From positions 1 through 64,000 of the forward strand of contig NZ_JAAMPF010000036.1 in NCBI RefSeq assembly GCF_011074795.1: 64,000 bases of DNA. The letters are read 5' to 3'. The notes beneath the pieces are model-generated. The model was not told the origin of the DNA. It worked only from the letters and a program-made list of their open reading frames with translations, and ran no database searches. The position numbers and the translations under genes are program-made. Below, piece by piece: positions 18,760-27,511 of the stretch (its first letter is position 1; every line of letters begins with the position of its first letter). Source of the DNA: Marinobacter salicampi (GTDB taxonomy: Bacteria; Pseudomonadota; Gammaproteobacteria; Pseudomonadales; Oleiphilaceae).

Positions 18760-19542
18760 ATGAAAACAACCCGAATCATTGCAGTGCTTGCTGCGGCCCT
18801 GGCGGCATTTTCAGTCCAGGCTGCGGAAAAATTGAGCGTGGCAGCCACGGCTGTGCCCCACGCCGAAATTCTCGAATTCATCAAGCCTGACCTCGAAGAC
18901 CAGGGCGTCGAGCTGAATATCAAGGTGTTCACGGACTACGTCCAGCCCAACACCCAAGTTGCCCAGTCCCGTATGGACGCCAACTTCTTCCAACACCAGC
19001 CTTACCTCGAGTCCTTCAATGAAGGCAAGGGCACCAGCCTGGTCAGTGTGGTAGGGGTCCATGTGGAGCCCTTTGGCGCCTATTCCAGCAAAATTGAGTC
19101 GCTGGATGAACTTGAGGACGGTTCCACTGTAGCCATCCCCAACGACCCCACCAATGGTGGCCGGGCCCTGTTGCTGCTCCAGAAAGCAGGCCTGATCAAG
19201 CTCAAGGACGACAGCAAGATCACCGCGACACCCCGTGATATTGCCGAGAATCCCAGGAATCTCGAGTTTTATGAGCTGGAAGCGGCAACCCTGCCGCGGA
19301 TCCTGGATCAGGTGGCGCTGGCCATGATCAATACCAATTACGCCCTGGAAGCGGGCCTGAATCCCACTGAGGACGCCCTGATCATCGAAGGGTCAGAGTC
19401 ACCCTACGTGAACATTTTGGTGGCCCGGGAAGACAACAAGGATTCCGAAGCGATGCAGAAGCTGGCAGATGCCCTGACCTCGGAAAAAGTGAGGGAGTTT
19501 ATCGAAGAGGAATATGAAGGAGCCGTTGTACCGGCCTTCTGA
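18760..19542 (+). CDS. metQ: Methionine-binding periplasmic protein
   Basis: 260 residues from ATG 18760, which has an AAAGAGGG ribosome site; an earlier in-frame ATG at 18712 gives an implausible leader. A signal peptide (about 1-21, cut near VQAAEK) is followed by the NlpA/MetQ fold, with typical segments FFQHQPYLESFN and the dual-lobe pattern ending VVPAF. Most gammaproteobacterial MetQ proteins are lipoproteins, but there is no lipobox Cys here, so this one should be soluble in the periplasm. It delivers methionine to MetNI. A strong terminator follows at 19566-19599. Confidence 0.94.
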   Translation: MKTTRIIAVLAAALAAFSVQAAEKLSVAATAVPHAEILEFIKPDLEDQGVELNIKVFTDYVQPNTQVAQSRMDANFFQHQPYLESFNEGKGTSLVSVVGVHVEPFGAYSSKIESLDELEDGSTVAIPNDPTNGGRALLLLQKAGLIKLKDDSKITATPRDIAENPRNLEFYELEAATLPRILDQVALAMINTNYALEAGLNPTEDALIIEGSESPYVNILVAREDNKDSEAMQKLADALTSEKVREFIEEEYEGAVVPAF

Positions 19543-19565
19543 TTAAGCCTGTCAGGCGCATTAAA

Positions 19566-19599
19566 AAAGCCGGCGCAAGTTCTGCCTTGCGCCGGCTTT
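19566..19599. terminator. Intrinsic terminator after metQ, probably bidirectional
   Basis: A perfect 14-bp stem AAAGCCGGCGCAAG/CTTGCGCCGGCTTT with a 6-base loop, ending in T residues on plus and preceded by an A-run that gives Ts on minus. It lies 24 bases past metQ and 33 bases before the end of the convergent peroxiredoxin gene, so it can serve both. Confidence 0.9.
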
Positions 19600-19631
19600 C
19601 TGCTATCTGGCGTTCAGGTCAGAGGCAGACC

Positions 19632-20285
19632 TTATTCGCCGCTCCAGTTGGTTTTCGGGTCCGGCGTCATGCGCAGGTAGGGCCGCACCGCTTCGTAGCC
19701 CTTCGGAAAGCGCTCTTTTATTTCCTGCTCGTCCTGCAACGAGGGCACAATCACCACATCATTGCCCCGTTCCCAGTTACCCGGGGTGGCCACCTTGTGC
19801 TCGTCGGTCAGCTGCAGCGAATCCACCACGCGTAACACCTCGTTGAAGTTCCTGCCGGTGCTGGCGGGATAGGTAATGATCAGGCGGATTTTCTTGTTCG
19901 GGTCGATCACGAACAGGGACCGCACAGTCAGGGTCGCGTTGGCGTTTGGGTGGATCATGTCGTAGAGCTCGGACACCTTCCTGTCGTGGTCGGCGATGAT
20001 GGGAAAGTTCACCGTGCAACCCTGGGTCTCATTGATGTCGTTGATCCAGTCCTTGTGGGATTCGACCGGGTCCACGCTCAGGGCGATGGCCTTGACGTTG
20101 CGTTGAGCAAATTCATCTTTCAGCTTGGCAGTCAGTCCCAGTTCCGTGGTGCACACGGGGGTAAAGTCCGCCGGGTGGGAAAACAGGATCCCCCAGCTAT
20201 CGCCCAGCCATTGGTGGAAACTGACGCGTCCTTCGCTTGAGTCCTGCTCAAAGTCCGGTGCGGTATCACCCAGATGTAAACTCAT
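19632..20285 (-). CDS. 1-Cys peroxiredoxin (Prx6 type)
   Basis: 217 residues, the usual length of Prx6-type 1-Cys peroxiredoxins. The peroxidatic motif is PVCTTE with Cys45, preceded by FSHPADFTP and with the conserved Arg in VRSLFVIDP. A second Cys in GCTVNF (about residue 90) is not at a resolving position, and the C-terminal extension typical of Prx6 is present. The enzyme reduces H2O2 and organic peroxides in the cytoplasm. A GGAGGAG ribosome site precedes the ATG. It is a single-gene unit convergent with metNIQ. Confidence 0.93.
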   Translation of the reverse strand: MSLHLGDTAPDFEQDSSEGRVSFHQWLGDSWGILFSHPADFTPVCTTELGLTAKLKDEFAQRNVKAIALSVDPVESHKDWINDINETQGCTVNFPIIADHDRKVSELYDMIHPNANATLTVRSLFVIDPNKKIRLIITYPASTGRNFNEVLRVVDSLQLTDEHKVATPGNWERGNDVVIVPSLQDEQEIKERFPKGYEAVRPYLRMTPDPKTNWSGE

Positions 20286-20508
20286 GATTGCTCCTCCTGC
20301 ATGAACCGGTCGGTTGGCCGGTAAGTTGGCTTGTTCGTCTCCCTTTAATGGTGACGAGCTGGCTGTGAATCAAGGCGTAGTCCTACTCGAGTTAGCGGGG
20401 TAGAAGGGGCCAATGTCTGTCTGTGTCTGAGTGTAGCAGCAAGCGGGGTTAACGCACCGGTGCGGTATCGGTTAATCTGGAGCTAACTGAATCAGCAAGT
20501 GACGAGTC

Positions 20509-21462
20509 ATGACACAGCAGAATCCCGATAACAGCAATCCGCAACCCCATAAGCCCGAACTCAGCCATACTGAAGCTAACGGGCTGAACTTCTGCGTGGA
20601 AACCCGGGGCGACCCGGCCGGTGAGCCGGTAATTTTCGTCATGGGGCTCGGCGCCCAGATGACCCTGTGGCCGGAAATGTTGCTGAACGCCTACAGTGAT
20701 GCGGGCTTCCGGGTCATCCGGTTCGATAACCGGGATATCGGCCTGTCCAGTCATCTGAAGCACCGCCTGTCCGGCCATCCAATGACCGTGATGGCCCGGG
20801 CCCGTATGGGGCTGACGGTGGACGCGCCCTATACCTTGCGTGACATGGCGGCGGATGTGGCTGCACTGATCGAGGCCATGGGCCTGGCCAGCGCCCATCT
20901 GGTGGGCGTATCCATGGGCGGCATGATCAGCCAGATTCTGGCCTCTACCCGGCCGGAACTGGTGCGCTCGCTGACTCTGATCATGACCTCCACCAACAGC
21001 CCGCGCCTGCCCCTTCCCCAGCCCAGGCTGATCTGGAAACTGGCGGGTGTCGGGGCCAAGGGCCACGAAGAGGACATGGTGGTCAGCCGTAGTCTGGAAT
21101 TCTGGAAAGCCATACAGAGCCCTGGATTTCCGCCCCGGGAAGACGAAGTCCGTGAGCGGATCCTGCGGGACTTCAGGCGCAGCTATCATCCTGCCGGTAT
21201 CCTGCGTCAGACCCGGGCCATCATGGCCACAGGCAGTCTGTCTTCTCTTACCCGGCGAATCAGGGTCCCGACCCTGATCATCCACGGCGATGCCGACCCC
21301 CTGGTGCGGCCGGTGGCAGCGGAGCAGCTCAAGTATTTGTTGCCCCACGCCCGGCTCGAAGTCGTCAAGGGCATGGGCCACGACCTGCCGGAGCCTCTGT
21401 TGCAGGACTTTGCCGGTATGAGCATGGACCTTATTGGCAGCAGGGGTGCCTCGGCAGCGTGA
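20509..21462 (+). CDS. Alpha/beta hydrolase
   Basis: 317 residues with the alpha/beta hydrolase fold. An oxyanion region is seen at VIFVMGLGAQ (about 47-56). The nucleophile elbow GVSMGG (Ser at about residue 138) is followed by a helix, and a C-terminal Asp/His pair is in IHGDADPLV and GMGHDLP. No signal peptide. Relatives include esterases, lipases and haloperoxidase-like hydrolases; the substrate is not predictable. The 222-base upstream gap is shared with the divergent peroxiredoxin gene. Confidence 0.88.
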   Translation: MTQQNPDNSNPQPHKPELSHTEANGLNFCVETRGDPAGEPVIFVMGLGAQMTLWPEMLLNAYSDAGFRVIRFDNRDIGLSSHLKHRLSGHPMTVMARARMGLTVDAPYTLRDMAADVAALIEAMGLASAHLVGVSMGGMISQILASTRPELVRSLTLIMTSTNSPRLPLPQPRLIWKLAGVGAKGHEEDMVVSRSLEFWKAIQSPGFPPREDEVRERILRDFRRSYHPAGILRQTRAIMATGSLSSLTRRIRVPTLIIHGDADPLVRPVAAEQLKYLLPHARLEVVKGMGHDLPEPLLQDFAGMSMDLIGSRGASAA

Positions 21463-21474
21463 AGCCGGGCGGCT

Positions 21475-22518
21475 TTACGGCAACAGTCTTATCCGCTCCC
21501 GGACCCCGTAGTAGTCCAGACTGAGGGTGCCTAGTGGATCTGTGTAGTCGGGCAACTGCTGCTCCAGTTCGTCAAGAAGATCGGCAATACTGAGTTTCAG
21601 GGGCGCCCCGCACCGGGCAGTCAGCCTCAGGTGCTGCAACTCGGCAGGGCTGTGCAGGAAATAACCGCGAACCCGGTCGCAGAGCAGGCCGAGGCGGCTG
21701 ACCAGGGAGTCGCGGTCGACGCCATCAAGAATCAGCATGAACTGGCCACCGCCGATCCTGCCGACCGTATCCCGGTAATCAAGCCCGGCCAGAAGCTCCC
21801 GTGCCAGTTCGCGCTGGACCTGGTTGATCATCGCGACGCCAGGATCAGGTGGCAGGCTGTAGTTCACCTGAAGCCAGACCAGGGTCTGCTCACCACCCAC
21901 AAGTCTGAGGCGGTGGCTGGCCTCTTCAAGAAGCCGGGTAATACCGTCCCAGTTCCACAAGCTGGTGACTTCATCCAGCAGCAGCGGGTGGGCGGTATTC
22001 CCCAGGCCTATGTCCGGTGCTCTGTTCAGGGGACTTTCCAGGCAGAATTCCCGTTCGGCGAGCGCAGCCAGGTCCCGTAGCACGGAAATGTCTATGTCCT
22101 GCGCCCGGCGTGGCTTGTCATCGATAATGCACAGGGTCCCCACCCGCATCTGGCCTGGGGAGTGTAAGGGGATGCCGGCATAGAACCGAATGTATGGCTC
22201 GCCGGTGACCAGCGGGTTGTCCTTAAAGGCTTCGCTCGTTTGGGCATCCTCGACGAGAAACACCTCATCATCGAGTAGGGCATGGGCGCAGAAGGAAACC
22301 TCCTTGGGCGTTTCCTTTATATCGAGACCCTCAACTGCCTTGAACCATTGGCGCTCAGCATCAACCAGGGTGACAGCGGCGACCCCGGTTCCGAAAAATT
22401 TCCTGGCCAGCCGGGTAATGCGTTCAAAACGCTCCTCCACAGGGGTGTCCAGGACACCCATGGCGAGGAGCGCCTCCAGCCGCTGGGGCTCGTCCAGGGG
22501 CAATGGCGGCTTTTTCAT
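21475..22518 (-). CDS. GAF-domain protein with a degenerate GGDEF domain
   Basis: 347 residues. An N-terminal GAF domain (about 20-165) contains FGTGVAAVTLVDAERQWF and FCAHALLDD, typical of soluble GAF sensors. A C-terminal GGDEF-like domain (about 180-340) starts with DEVTSLWNWDGITRLL, but the active site reads GGGQF instead of GGDEF and the expected DxDxFK metal/GTP region is lost. Diguanylate cyclase activity is therefore unlikely; it may bind nucleotide or protein partners instead. It is convergent with the hydrolase (12-base gap). Confidence 0.86.
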   Translation of the reverse strand: MKKPPLPLDEPQRLEALLAMGVLDTPVEERFERITRLARKFFGTGVAAVTLVDAERQWFKAVEGLDIKETPKEVSFCAHALLDDEVFLVEDAQTSEAFKDNPLVTGEPYIRFYAGIPLHSPGQMRVGTLCIIDDKPRRAQDIDISVLRDLAALAEREFCLESPLNRAPDIGLGNTAHPLLLDEVTSLWNWDGITRLLEEASHRLRLVGGEQTLVWLQVNYSLPPDPGVAMINQVQRELARELLAGLDYRDTVGRIGGGQFMLILDGVDRDSLVSRLGLLCDRVRGYFLHSPAELQHLRLTARCGAPLKLSIADLLDELEQQLPDYTDPLGTLSLDYYGVRERIRLLP

Positions 22519-22761
22519 AGACTTTCCCTTGAGTACCGGTGTGCAACGCTTTAAGCATAGTTGTTTAATTTCTCAAGAAGCCAGCCCGGGGCATTAACTC
22601 TTGCTTAACAAACGTTTTTGAAGAGCCTGGGCTTTTGTCTGCCAATTCTGTTTCTATTTTGTATTGCACCTTTCGGGAACCATTACCTATGGTTAAAGGA
22701 GCAGGTACAGTGGTTAGAAAGGCTTTACCCATTCAGCGCGTGTCACAAGGAGAAACCTGTC

Positions 22762-23187
22762 ATGCTCTCGCTCAAAGCCTCTGATGTCATGTGGAATCAT
22801 ATCGAACCGATCCGTTGCGGCACGCCGCTGACACGTGTAGTGAAAACGCTGCTTGCCAACCATGTCTCGGGTTTGCCAGTGGTGGACGCCCACCGCAAGG
22901 TACTTGGGTTCGTATCTGAACAGGATTGCATCCATGCGCTTCTGGTGACTAATTACCATAGTGAGGGCGAACCCAATGTGGATGATGTGATGGTCAAGGA
23001 GCCTGTCACCGTCAGCCCTGAAATGTCTGTCGTTGACCTTGCCCAGAATCTCGGCCACGGTAAACCCAAGGTGTTCCCGGTTGTCGAGGGTGGCCGCCTG
23101 GTGGGCATTGTTACCCGGACCGCCATTCTTGCGGAGCTGGCCAGGGCTGGTTTTGGCATAGAGTCGCCCAAATTCGTCCAACACTGA
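22762..23187 (+). CDS. Two-CBS-domain protein
   Basis: 141 residues from ATG 22762, which has an AAGGAG ribosome site; the longer open frame back to 22618 has none. It consists of a pair of CBS domains (about 10-65 and 75-135), seen in GTPLTRVVKTLLANHVSGLPVVDAH and the second repeat VSPEMSVVDLAQNLGHGKPKVFPVV. Stand-alone CBS pairs bind adenine nucleotides and regulate partner proteins. No partner is obvious; frmA lies 80 bases downstream on the same strand. Function unknown beyond the fold. Confidence 0.88.
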   Translation: MLSLKASDVMWNHIEPIRCGTPLTRVVKTLLANHVSGLPVVDAHRKVLGFVSEQDCIHALLVTNYHSEGEPNVDDVMVKEPVTVSPEMSVVDLAQNLGHGKPKVFPVVEGGRLVGIVTRTAILAELARAGFGIESPKFVQH

Positions 23188-23267
23188 TCGGCATGTACCG
23201 AAGCTCGTACATTGAAGGCACCTTGAATAAACAAGGTACTTTGAACTAACCAGAACTGAGGATCGTC

Positions 23268-24377
23268 ATGAAGTCACGTGCTGCGGTAGCTTGGGAGGCG
23301 GGCAAACCGCTTGTTATTGAAGAAGTCGATGTCGAGGGGCCGAAGGCCGGTGAGGTATTGGTGCGGATCGTCGCCACCGGAGTATGCCATACCGATGCCT
23401 ATACTCTGTCAGGGGCCGACCCGGAGGGCAACTTCCCGGCCATTCTTGGCCATGAGGGCGGCGGTATCGTGGAAGAGGTGGGCAAAGGCGTTAATGGCCT
23501 GAAGCCCGGCGACCACGTCATTCCCCTGTATACCCCTGAGTGTGGCGAGTGCGCCTATTGCCGTTCCGGCAAAACCAATCTCTGTCAGGCTATCCGCACG
23601 ACCCAGGGCCAGGGACTGATGCCGGACGGCACCTCCCGCTTTTCCCTGAACGGCAAGCAGATCAAGCACTACATGGGCACCTCCACGTTTTCGGAATACA
23701 CCGTCATGCCGGAGATTGCCCTGGCCAAGATCAGCAAGGAGGCGCCGTTGGACAAGGTCTGCCTGCTGGGCTGTGGCGTCACCACGGGTATCGGTGCGGT
23801 GCTCAATACTGCCAGGGTGGAGCCCGGCTCCACAGTGGCGGTCTTCGGTATGGGCGGCATCGGTCTGAGCGTGGTTCAGGGCGCGGTCATGGCGAAAGCG
23901 TCGCGGATCATCTGCGTGGACATCAACGAGGACAAGTTCGAAATGGCCCGCATGCTGGGGGCAACCGACTTTGTAAACCCGAAAAAATACGATCGCCCGA
24001 TCCAGGAAGTGCTGGTGGAGCTTACCGATGGTGGCGTTGACTATTCCTTTGAATGCATAGGCAATGTGGATGTCATGCGTTCGGCTCTGGAGTGCTGTCA
24101 CAAGGGCTGGGGTGAGTCTGTCATCATCGGCGTCGCTGGCGCCGGTGAGGAGATCTGCACCCGGCCGTTCCAGCTGGTCACCGGCCGCGTCTGGCGCGGA
24201 AGTGCCTTCGGGGGGGTCAAGGGTCGTACTGAACTGCCAGGCTATGTGGAGCGCTACATGCGAGGTGAAATAAAGATCGACCCCATGGTGACCCATACCA
24301 TGGCACTCAAAGACATTAACCAAGCCTTTGACCTGATGCATGAAGGCAAGAGCATAAGGTCTGTCATCCTATTCTGA
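23268..24377 (+). CDS. frmA: S-(hydroxymethyl)glutathione dehydrogenase (class III alcohol dehydrogenase)
   Basis: 369 residues, typical for class III alcohol dehydrogenase. Catalytic zinc ligands are seen in ATGVCHTDAYT and GHEGGGIVEEVG. The structural zinc Cys cluster is in PECGECAYCRSGKTNLC, and the NAD-binding GMGGIGLSVVQGA follows. It oxidises S-hydroxymethylglutathione, formed from formaldehyde and glutathione, to S-formylglutathione with NAD+. The next gene, 8 bases on, encodes the hydrolase for the product, so the two form a formaldehyde detoxification operon. No FrmR regulator is adjacent. Confidence 0.96.
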   Translation: MKSRAAVAWEAGKPLVIEEVDVEGPKAGEVLVRIVATGVCHTDAYTLSGADPEGNFPAILGHEGGGIVEEVGKGVNGLKPGDHVIPLYTPECGECAYCRSGKTNLCQAIRTTQGQGLMPDGTSRFSLNGKQIKHYMGTSTFSEYTVMPEIALAKISKEAPLDKVCLLGCGVTTGIGAVLNTARVEPGSTVAVFGMGGIGLSVVQGAVMAKASRIICVDINEDKFEMARMLGATDFVNPKKYDRPIQEVLVELTDGGVDYSFECIGNVDVMRSALECCHKGWGESVIIGVAGAGEEICTRPFQLVTGRVWRGSAFGGVKGRTELPGYVERYMRGEIKIDPMVTHTMALKDINQAFDLMHEGKSIRSVILF

Positions 24378-24385
24378 GGTGCGTC

Positions 24386-25234
24386 ATGGAACAGATAGCG
24401 ACCAATATGAGTTTTGGCGGCGAGCATCGTCGCTTCAGGCATCAATCCAAAGTGCTGGGCTGCGATATGGAGTTTGCCGTGTATCTGCCGCCCCAGGCTC
24501 TGGGCACGCAGCCACGGCAGGTGCCGGTGCTTTACTGGCTGTCGGGGCTGACCTGTACCGACCAGAACTTCATGCAGAAAGCCGGTGCCCACCGGCGCGC
24601 AGCAGAGCTGGGGATGGCCATCGTGTGCCCGGATACCAGCCCAAGGGGCCTCAACCTGCCGGGTGAGCACGACAGCTATGAGCTTGGCAGCGGCGCCGGG
24701 TTTTACCTTAATGCGACCCGGGCGCCCTGGGCCGACCACTACCGCATGTACGACTATGTGGTCGAAGAGTTGCCGGCGCTGGTTGAGAGCGCATTGCCGG
24801 TTTCGCCTGTGCGGTCGGTGAGCGGGCACTCCATGGGCGGCCATGGGGCCCTGGTCTGCGCTCTGAAGAACCCCGGGCGCTACAAGTCGGTTTCAGCCTT
24901 CGCGCCCATTGCCAACCCCAGCGATTGTCCCTGGGGTGAAAAGGCGTTCAGTGCCTACCTGGGTGAGGATAAAGAAGAGTGGGCAGAGTGGGACGCCACC
25001 ATGCTAGTTCCTGGTGCACCTGAAAGACTGCAGTTGTTGATCGACCAGGGCACTGCTGACGAATTTCTGGATGAACAGCTCAACCCGGATGCGCTAGTGG
25101 AAGCCTGTGAACAGGTGCATCATCCCATTCGGCTGCGGATGCGCAGGGGCTATGACCACAGCTATTTCTTCATTGCTTCGTTTATTGACGAGCACCTGGA
25201 GCACCACGCCCTGGCCATGGGCTTGCAGGCCTAG
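24386..25234 (+). CDS. fghA: S-formylglutathione hydrolase
   Basis: 282 residues of the esterase-D type. The nucleophile elbow GHSMGGHGA (Ser at about 149) and the N-terminal SFGGEHRRFRHQS are family hallmarks; GLTCTDQNFMQKAG forms the oxyanion region. It hydrolyses S-formylglutathione to formate and glutathione, the second step after frmA. The stop codon overlaps the end of the convergent DUF6279 gene by 4 bases. Confidence 0.96.
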   Translation: MEQIATNMSFGGEHRRFRHQSKVLGCDMEFAVYLPPQALGTQPRQVPVLYWLSGLTCTDQNFMQKAGAHRRAAELGMAIVCPDTSPRGLNLPGEHDSYELGSGAGFYLNATRAPWADHYRMYDYVVEELPALVESALPVSPVRSVSGHSMGGHGALVCALKNPGRYKSVSAFAPIANPSDCPWGEKAFSAYLGEDKEEWAEWDATMLVPGAPERLQLLIDQGTADEFLDEQLNPDALVEACEQVHHPIRLRMRRGYDHSYFFIASFIDEHLEHHALAMGLQA

Positions 25235-26079
25235 CACTGCAAAGCTCGGAAGTCCCGGCGCAGGTCAGCCAACTCCTGGATAAGATGCCGGCGCTGTTCC
25301 GGACTGGCGTCCTGCAGCAGGCCGGTTATCAGATCAATCAGGGCTGTACGGCTGTCCTGCACCATGGCCTGATATTCAGGTCCGCGCGCGGCCTGACTGT
25401 TCTGGATAAGGTTGGCCAGACGTGGTTCGAAGTCCTCCCGGTGGCGGTCGCCAAGAGCCTCGCTTAGACGCTCTTGCCAGCGCCGGCGGCCCTCCAGCCA
25501 GATCTCGGTCTGATTACCCCGGTCCAGGTTCCATTGTCGGATCAGCTCTTGCTGTTCCGGGCCAAGCTCACCCAGCCATCGTTCGACCCGCTCACGGGTA
25601 CGGTCTTCCCGACGCTGGCGCTGCTCCTCGGGGTCGGGACTGAGGAACTCCTCTTCCTTTTCCCGGTGCTTTTCAGCCATGGTGCGGTCAAGCTGGGCAA
25701 CCTGCACGGCGCCCAGTCCTGAAAGAAGATCGACGGCTGTTGGCGTGATCCTGACCAGAAGACGGTCCAGGGCTAATGACAACTCCTCAAAGCGGGCCCG
25801 AACCAATTGCCGATTGCTATTGCCCTTTGCAATATCGGCCTCCAATCCGGCCAGCCAACCGCTGTAAATCGGGAGTTCCTCACCGCAATGCCATTGTTTG
25901 AATGCCTTAATGTCCTGCTTCAGGCTCGCTTCCTGAGCCTCGGTAAGCGTGACATAGTCATCGACCCACCAGACGATGCCCCAATCGGCGAAGCGATAGG
26001 CAGTGCGGGTGGAACTGCAGCCTGCCAGCACCACCAGCAACAGAGCCAGGGCCAGTCCGCGTAACGGAATCGCGCTCAC
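25231..26079 (-). CDS. DUF6279-like lipoprotein
   Basis: 282 residues. A signal peptide with lipobox LAGC (Cys at about 21) is followed by SSTRTAYRFADW. The rest is strongly helical and charged, with coiled-coil-like Glu/Arg/Gln-rich stretches and the pattern WVDDYVTLTEAQEASL seen in DUF6279 proteins. It is probably anchored to the outer membrane, facing the periplasm. No activity is known for the family. The start overlaps the stop of the DCC gene by 4 bases, so they are co-transcribed. Confidence 0.85.
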   Translation of the reverse strand: MSAIPLRGLALALLLVVLAGCSSTRTAYRFADWGIVWWVDDYVTLTEAQEASLKQDIKAFKQWHCGEELPIYSGWLAGLEADIAKGNSNRQLVRARFEELSLALDRLLVRITPTAVDLLSGLGAVQVAQLDRTMAEKHREKEEEFLSPDPEEQRQRREDRTRERVERWLGELGPEQQELIRQWNLDRGNQTEIWLEGRRRWQERLSEALGDRHREDFEPRLANLIQNSQAARGPEYQAMVQDSRTALIDLITGLLQDASPEQRRHLIQELADLRRDFRALQC

Positions 26080-26441
26080 CGGTCAGACCTTGAGCATGGG
26101 CCACAGGCGTAGCGCTTGTCGTAGCGGCGGTCAGCCCAGCGTTCGTAGACCCTCCGGGCGACACCGTGCACGCCGGGCCAGAGCAGCGGACGGAACAGCC
26201 AGCCGAGGCGGGTATGGGACCAGGCGCGGACATTCGCCTGCAGCCCGACAATCCAGTGCCCCTCTCCAGTCAGAAGGTGTAGCCGCCTGAGCAGATTTTC
26301 CCTTGATGGCAGGTGCGCCGGGGCATCGGCGGCAGACTGATGTATGTCAGCGAAAGCGAGCCCGCCGGATTGCAGGCGTTTAAGCGCGGCGATTTCCTGC
26401 TGACACAGGGGGCAGCGACCATCAAAGAACAGGGTATCCAT
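26076..26441 (-). CDS. DCC-family (DUF393) thiol-disulfide oxidoreductase-like protein
   Basis: 121 residues from ATG 26441, which has a GGAGAGG ribosome site; upstream ATGs at 26453 and 26462 lack one. The family signature FFDGRCPLCQQE, with a CxxC pair, is at about residues 5-16. DCC proteins are thioredoxin-like in outline but their reactions are mostly uncharacterised. The C-terminus has GVARRVYERWADRRY, common in the family, and a CGPC-type pair near the end. Operon with the DUF6279 lipoprotein (ATGA overlap). Confidence 0.85.
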   Translation of the reverse strand: MDTLFFDGRCPLCQQEIAALKRLQSGGLAFADIHQSAADAPAHLPSRENLLRRLHLLTGEGHWIVGLQANVRAWSHTRLGWLFRPLLWPGVHGVARRVYERWADRRYDKRYACGPCSRSDR

Positions 26442-26518
26442 AGGCCTCTCCATGAAATTCATGGTGATTGTACGTTCCGTTTACCCTGGCAGATGGGTTA
26501 CAGGCCCGGCGGCAGAAC

Positions 26519-27487
26519 TCAGGTCTGTGGAATGGCAAGCAGTACCTTGCCGGTGCTGCTGTTGCTTTCGAGGTACGCCATGGCTTCGTCTGCCTTGGTT
26601 ATTGGCCAGGTCCTGTCGATCACGGGCACGATTTCGCCGGACTCCAGCATAGGCCAGACGGTTTCGTAGAGGGCATCCATGACCTCACCCTTGGCAGCAA
26701 CCGGTAGCGACCTGAGGGTGGACCCAATGAGTCGTTGCCGCTTCATCAGCATCAGACCGGAGTCAATCTCGGCCTTGCGGCCGCCCATCCTGCCGATCAG
26801 TACGATCCGGCCGTCAGGGTTCAGGGCTTTCTGGTTTTGGCCAAGATAAGAGCCGCCTACCGGGTCCAGTACCATGTCGGCACCGCCCCACTCACGCACC
26901 TTGTCCGCAAAGCTGCCGTGGTGCCGGTTCCAGGTTGCCTCGGCGCCCAGCTTGCGACAGAACGCCAGCTTTTCGTCGCTGCCGGCGGTGGCAAACACAG
27001 GGTTGCCCATGGCTTTGGCCAGCTGGATAACGGCCGTACCGACACCACTTGCGGCCGCATGGAGCAAGAGCCGCTGTCCGGGTTTGAGGTCTCCGACGAT
27101 ATAGAGATTCAGCCAGGCAGTGGCAAATACTTCAGGCAGGGCGGCTGCCTGTTCCAGGCTAAATCCGGCCGGAATGGGCAGCACCTGGGCAGCCGGAACC
27201 GTCACCTCCGAGGCATAGCCGCCACCGGTCAGCAGCGCACAGACGGGATCACCTGGTTTGAGGTGGGTAACGTTAGCGCCCACTTGTGACACTTCCCCGC
27301 TCACCTCGAGGCCAAGAATCTCAGAAGCGCCCGGCGGTGGCGGGTAAAGCCCGGCCCGTTGCATCAAGTCGGCCCGATTCATACCAGCCCAGGCCACGTT
27401 GATGGTTACTTCATCGGCACCACAGGTAGGCAGTTCCGCACCGGGTTGCCAGCGCATACCGGTGTCCGTGATTGCTATAGCGTGCAT
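26519..27487 (-). CDS. Zinc-independent quinone oxidoreductase (PIG3/QOR-type MDR)
   Basis: 322 residues of the medium-chain dehydrogenase/reductase superfamily without the zinc-ligand Cys cluster. An N-terminal catalytic domain contains WAGMNRADLMQRAGLYPPPPG, the TP53I3/PIG3-type signature. The Rossmann region has LLLHAAASGVGTAVIQLAKAMG. It reduces quinones with NADPH in characterised relatives. It lies 24 bases downstream of the DJ-1/PfpI gene on the same strand, so the two may form a carbonyl/quinone stress unit. Confidence 0.92.
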   Translation of the reverse strand: MHAIAITDTGMRWQPGAELPTCGADEVTINVAWAGMNRADLMQRAGLYPPPPGASEILGLEVSGEVSQVGANVTHLKPGDPVCALLTGGGYASEVTVPAAQVLPIPAGFSLEQAAALPEVFATAWLNLYIVGDLKPGQRLLLHAAASGVGTAVIQLAKAMGNPVFATAGSDEKLAFCRKLGAEATWNRHHGSFADKVREWGGADMVLDPVGGSYLGQNQKALNPDGRIVLIGRMGGRKAEIDSGLMLMKRQRLIGSTLRSLPVAAKGEVMDALYETVWPMLESGEIVPVIDRTWPITKADEAMAYLESNSSTGKVLLAIPQT

Positions 27488-27511
27488 AGGTTGCTTCCTG
27501 ACAAACGGGGT

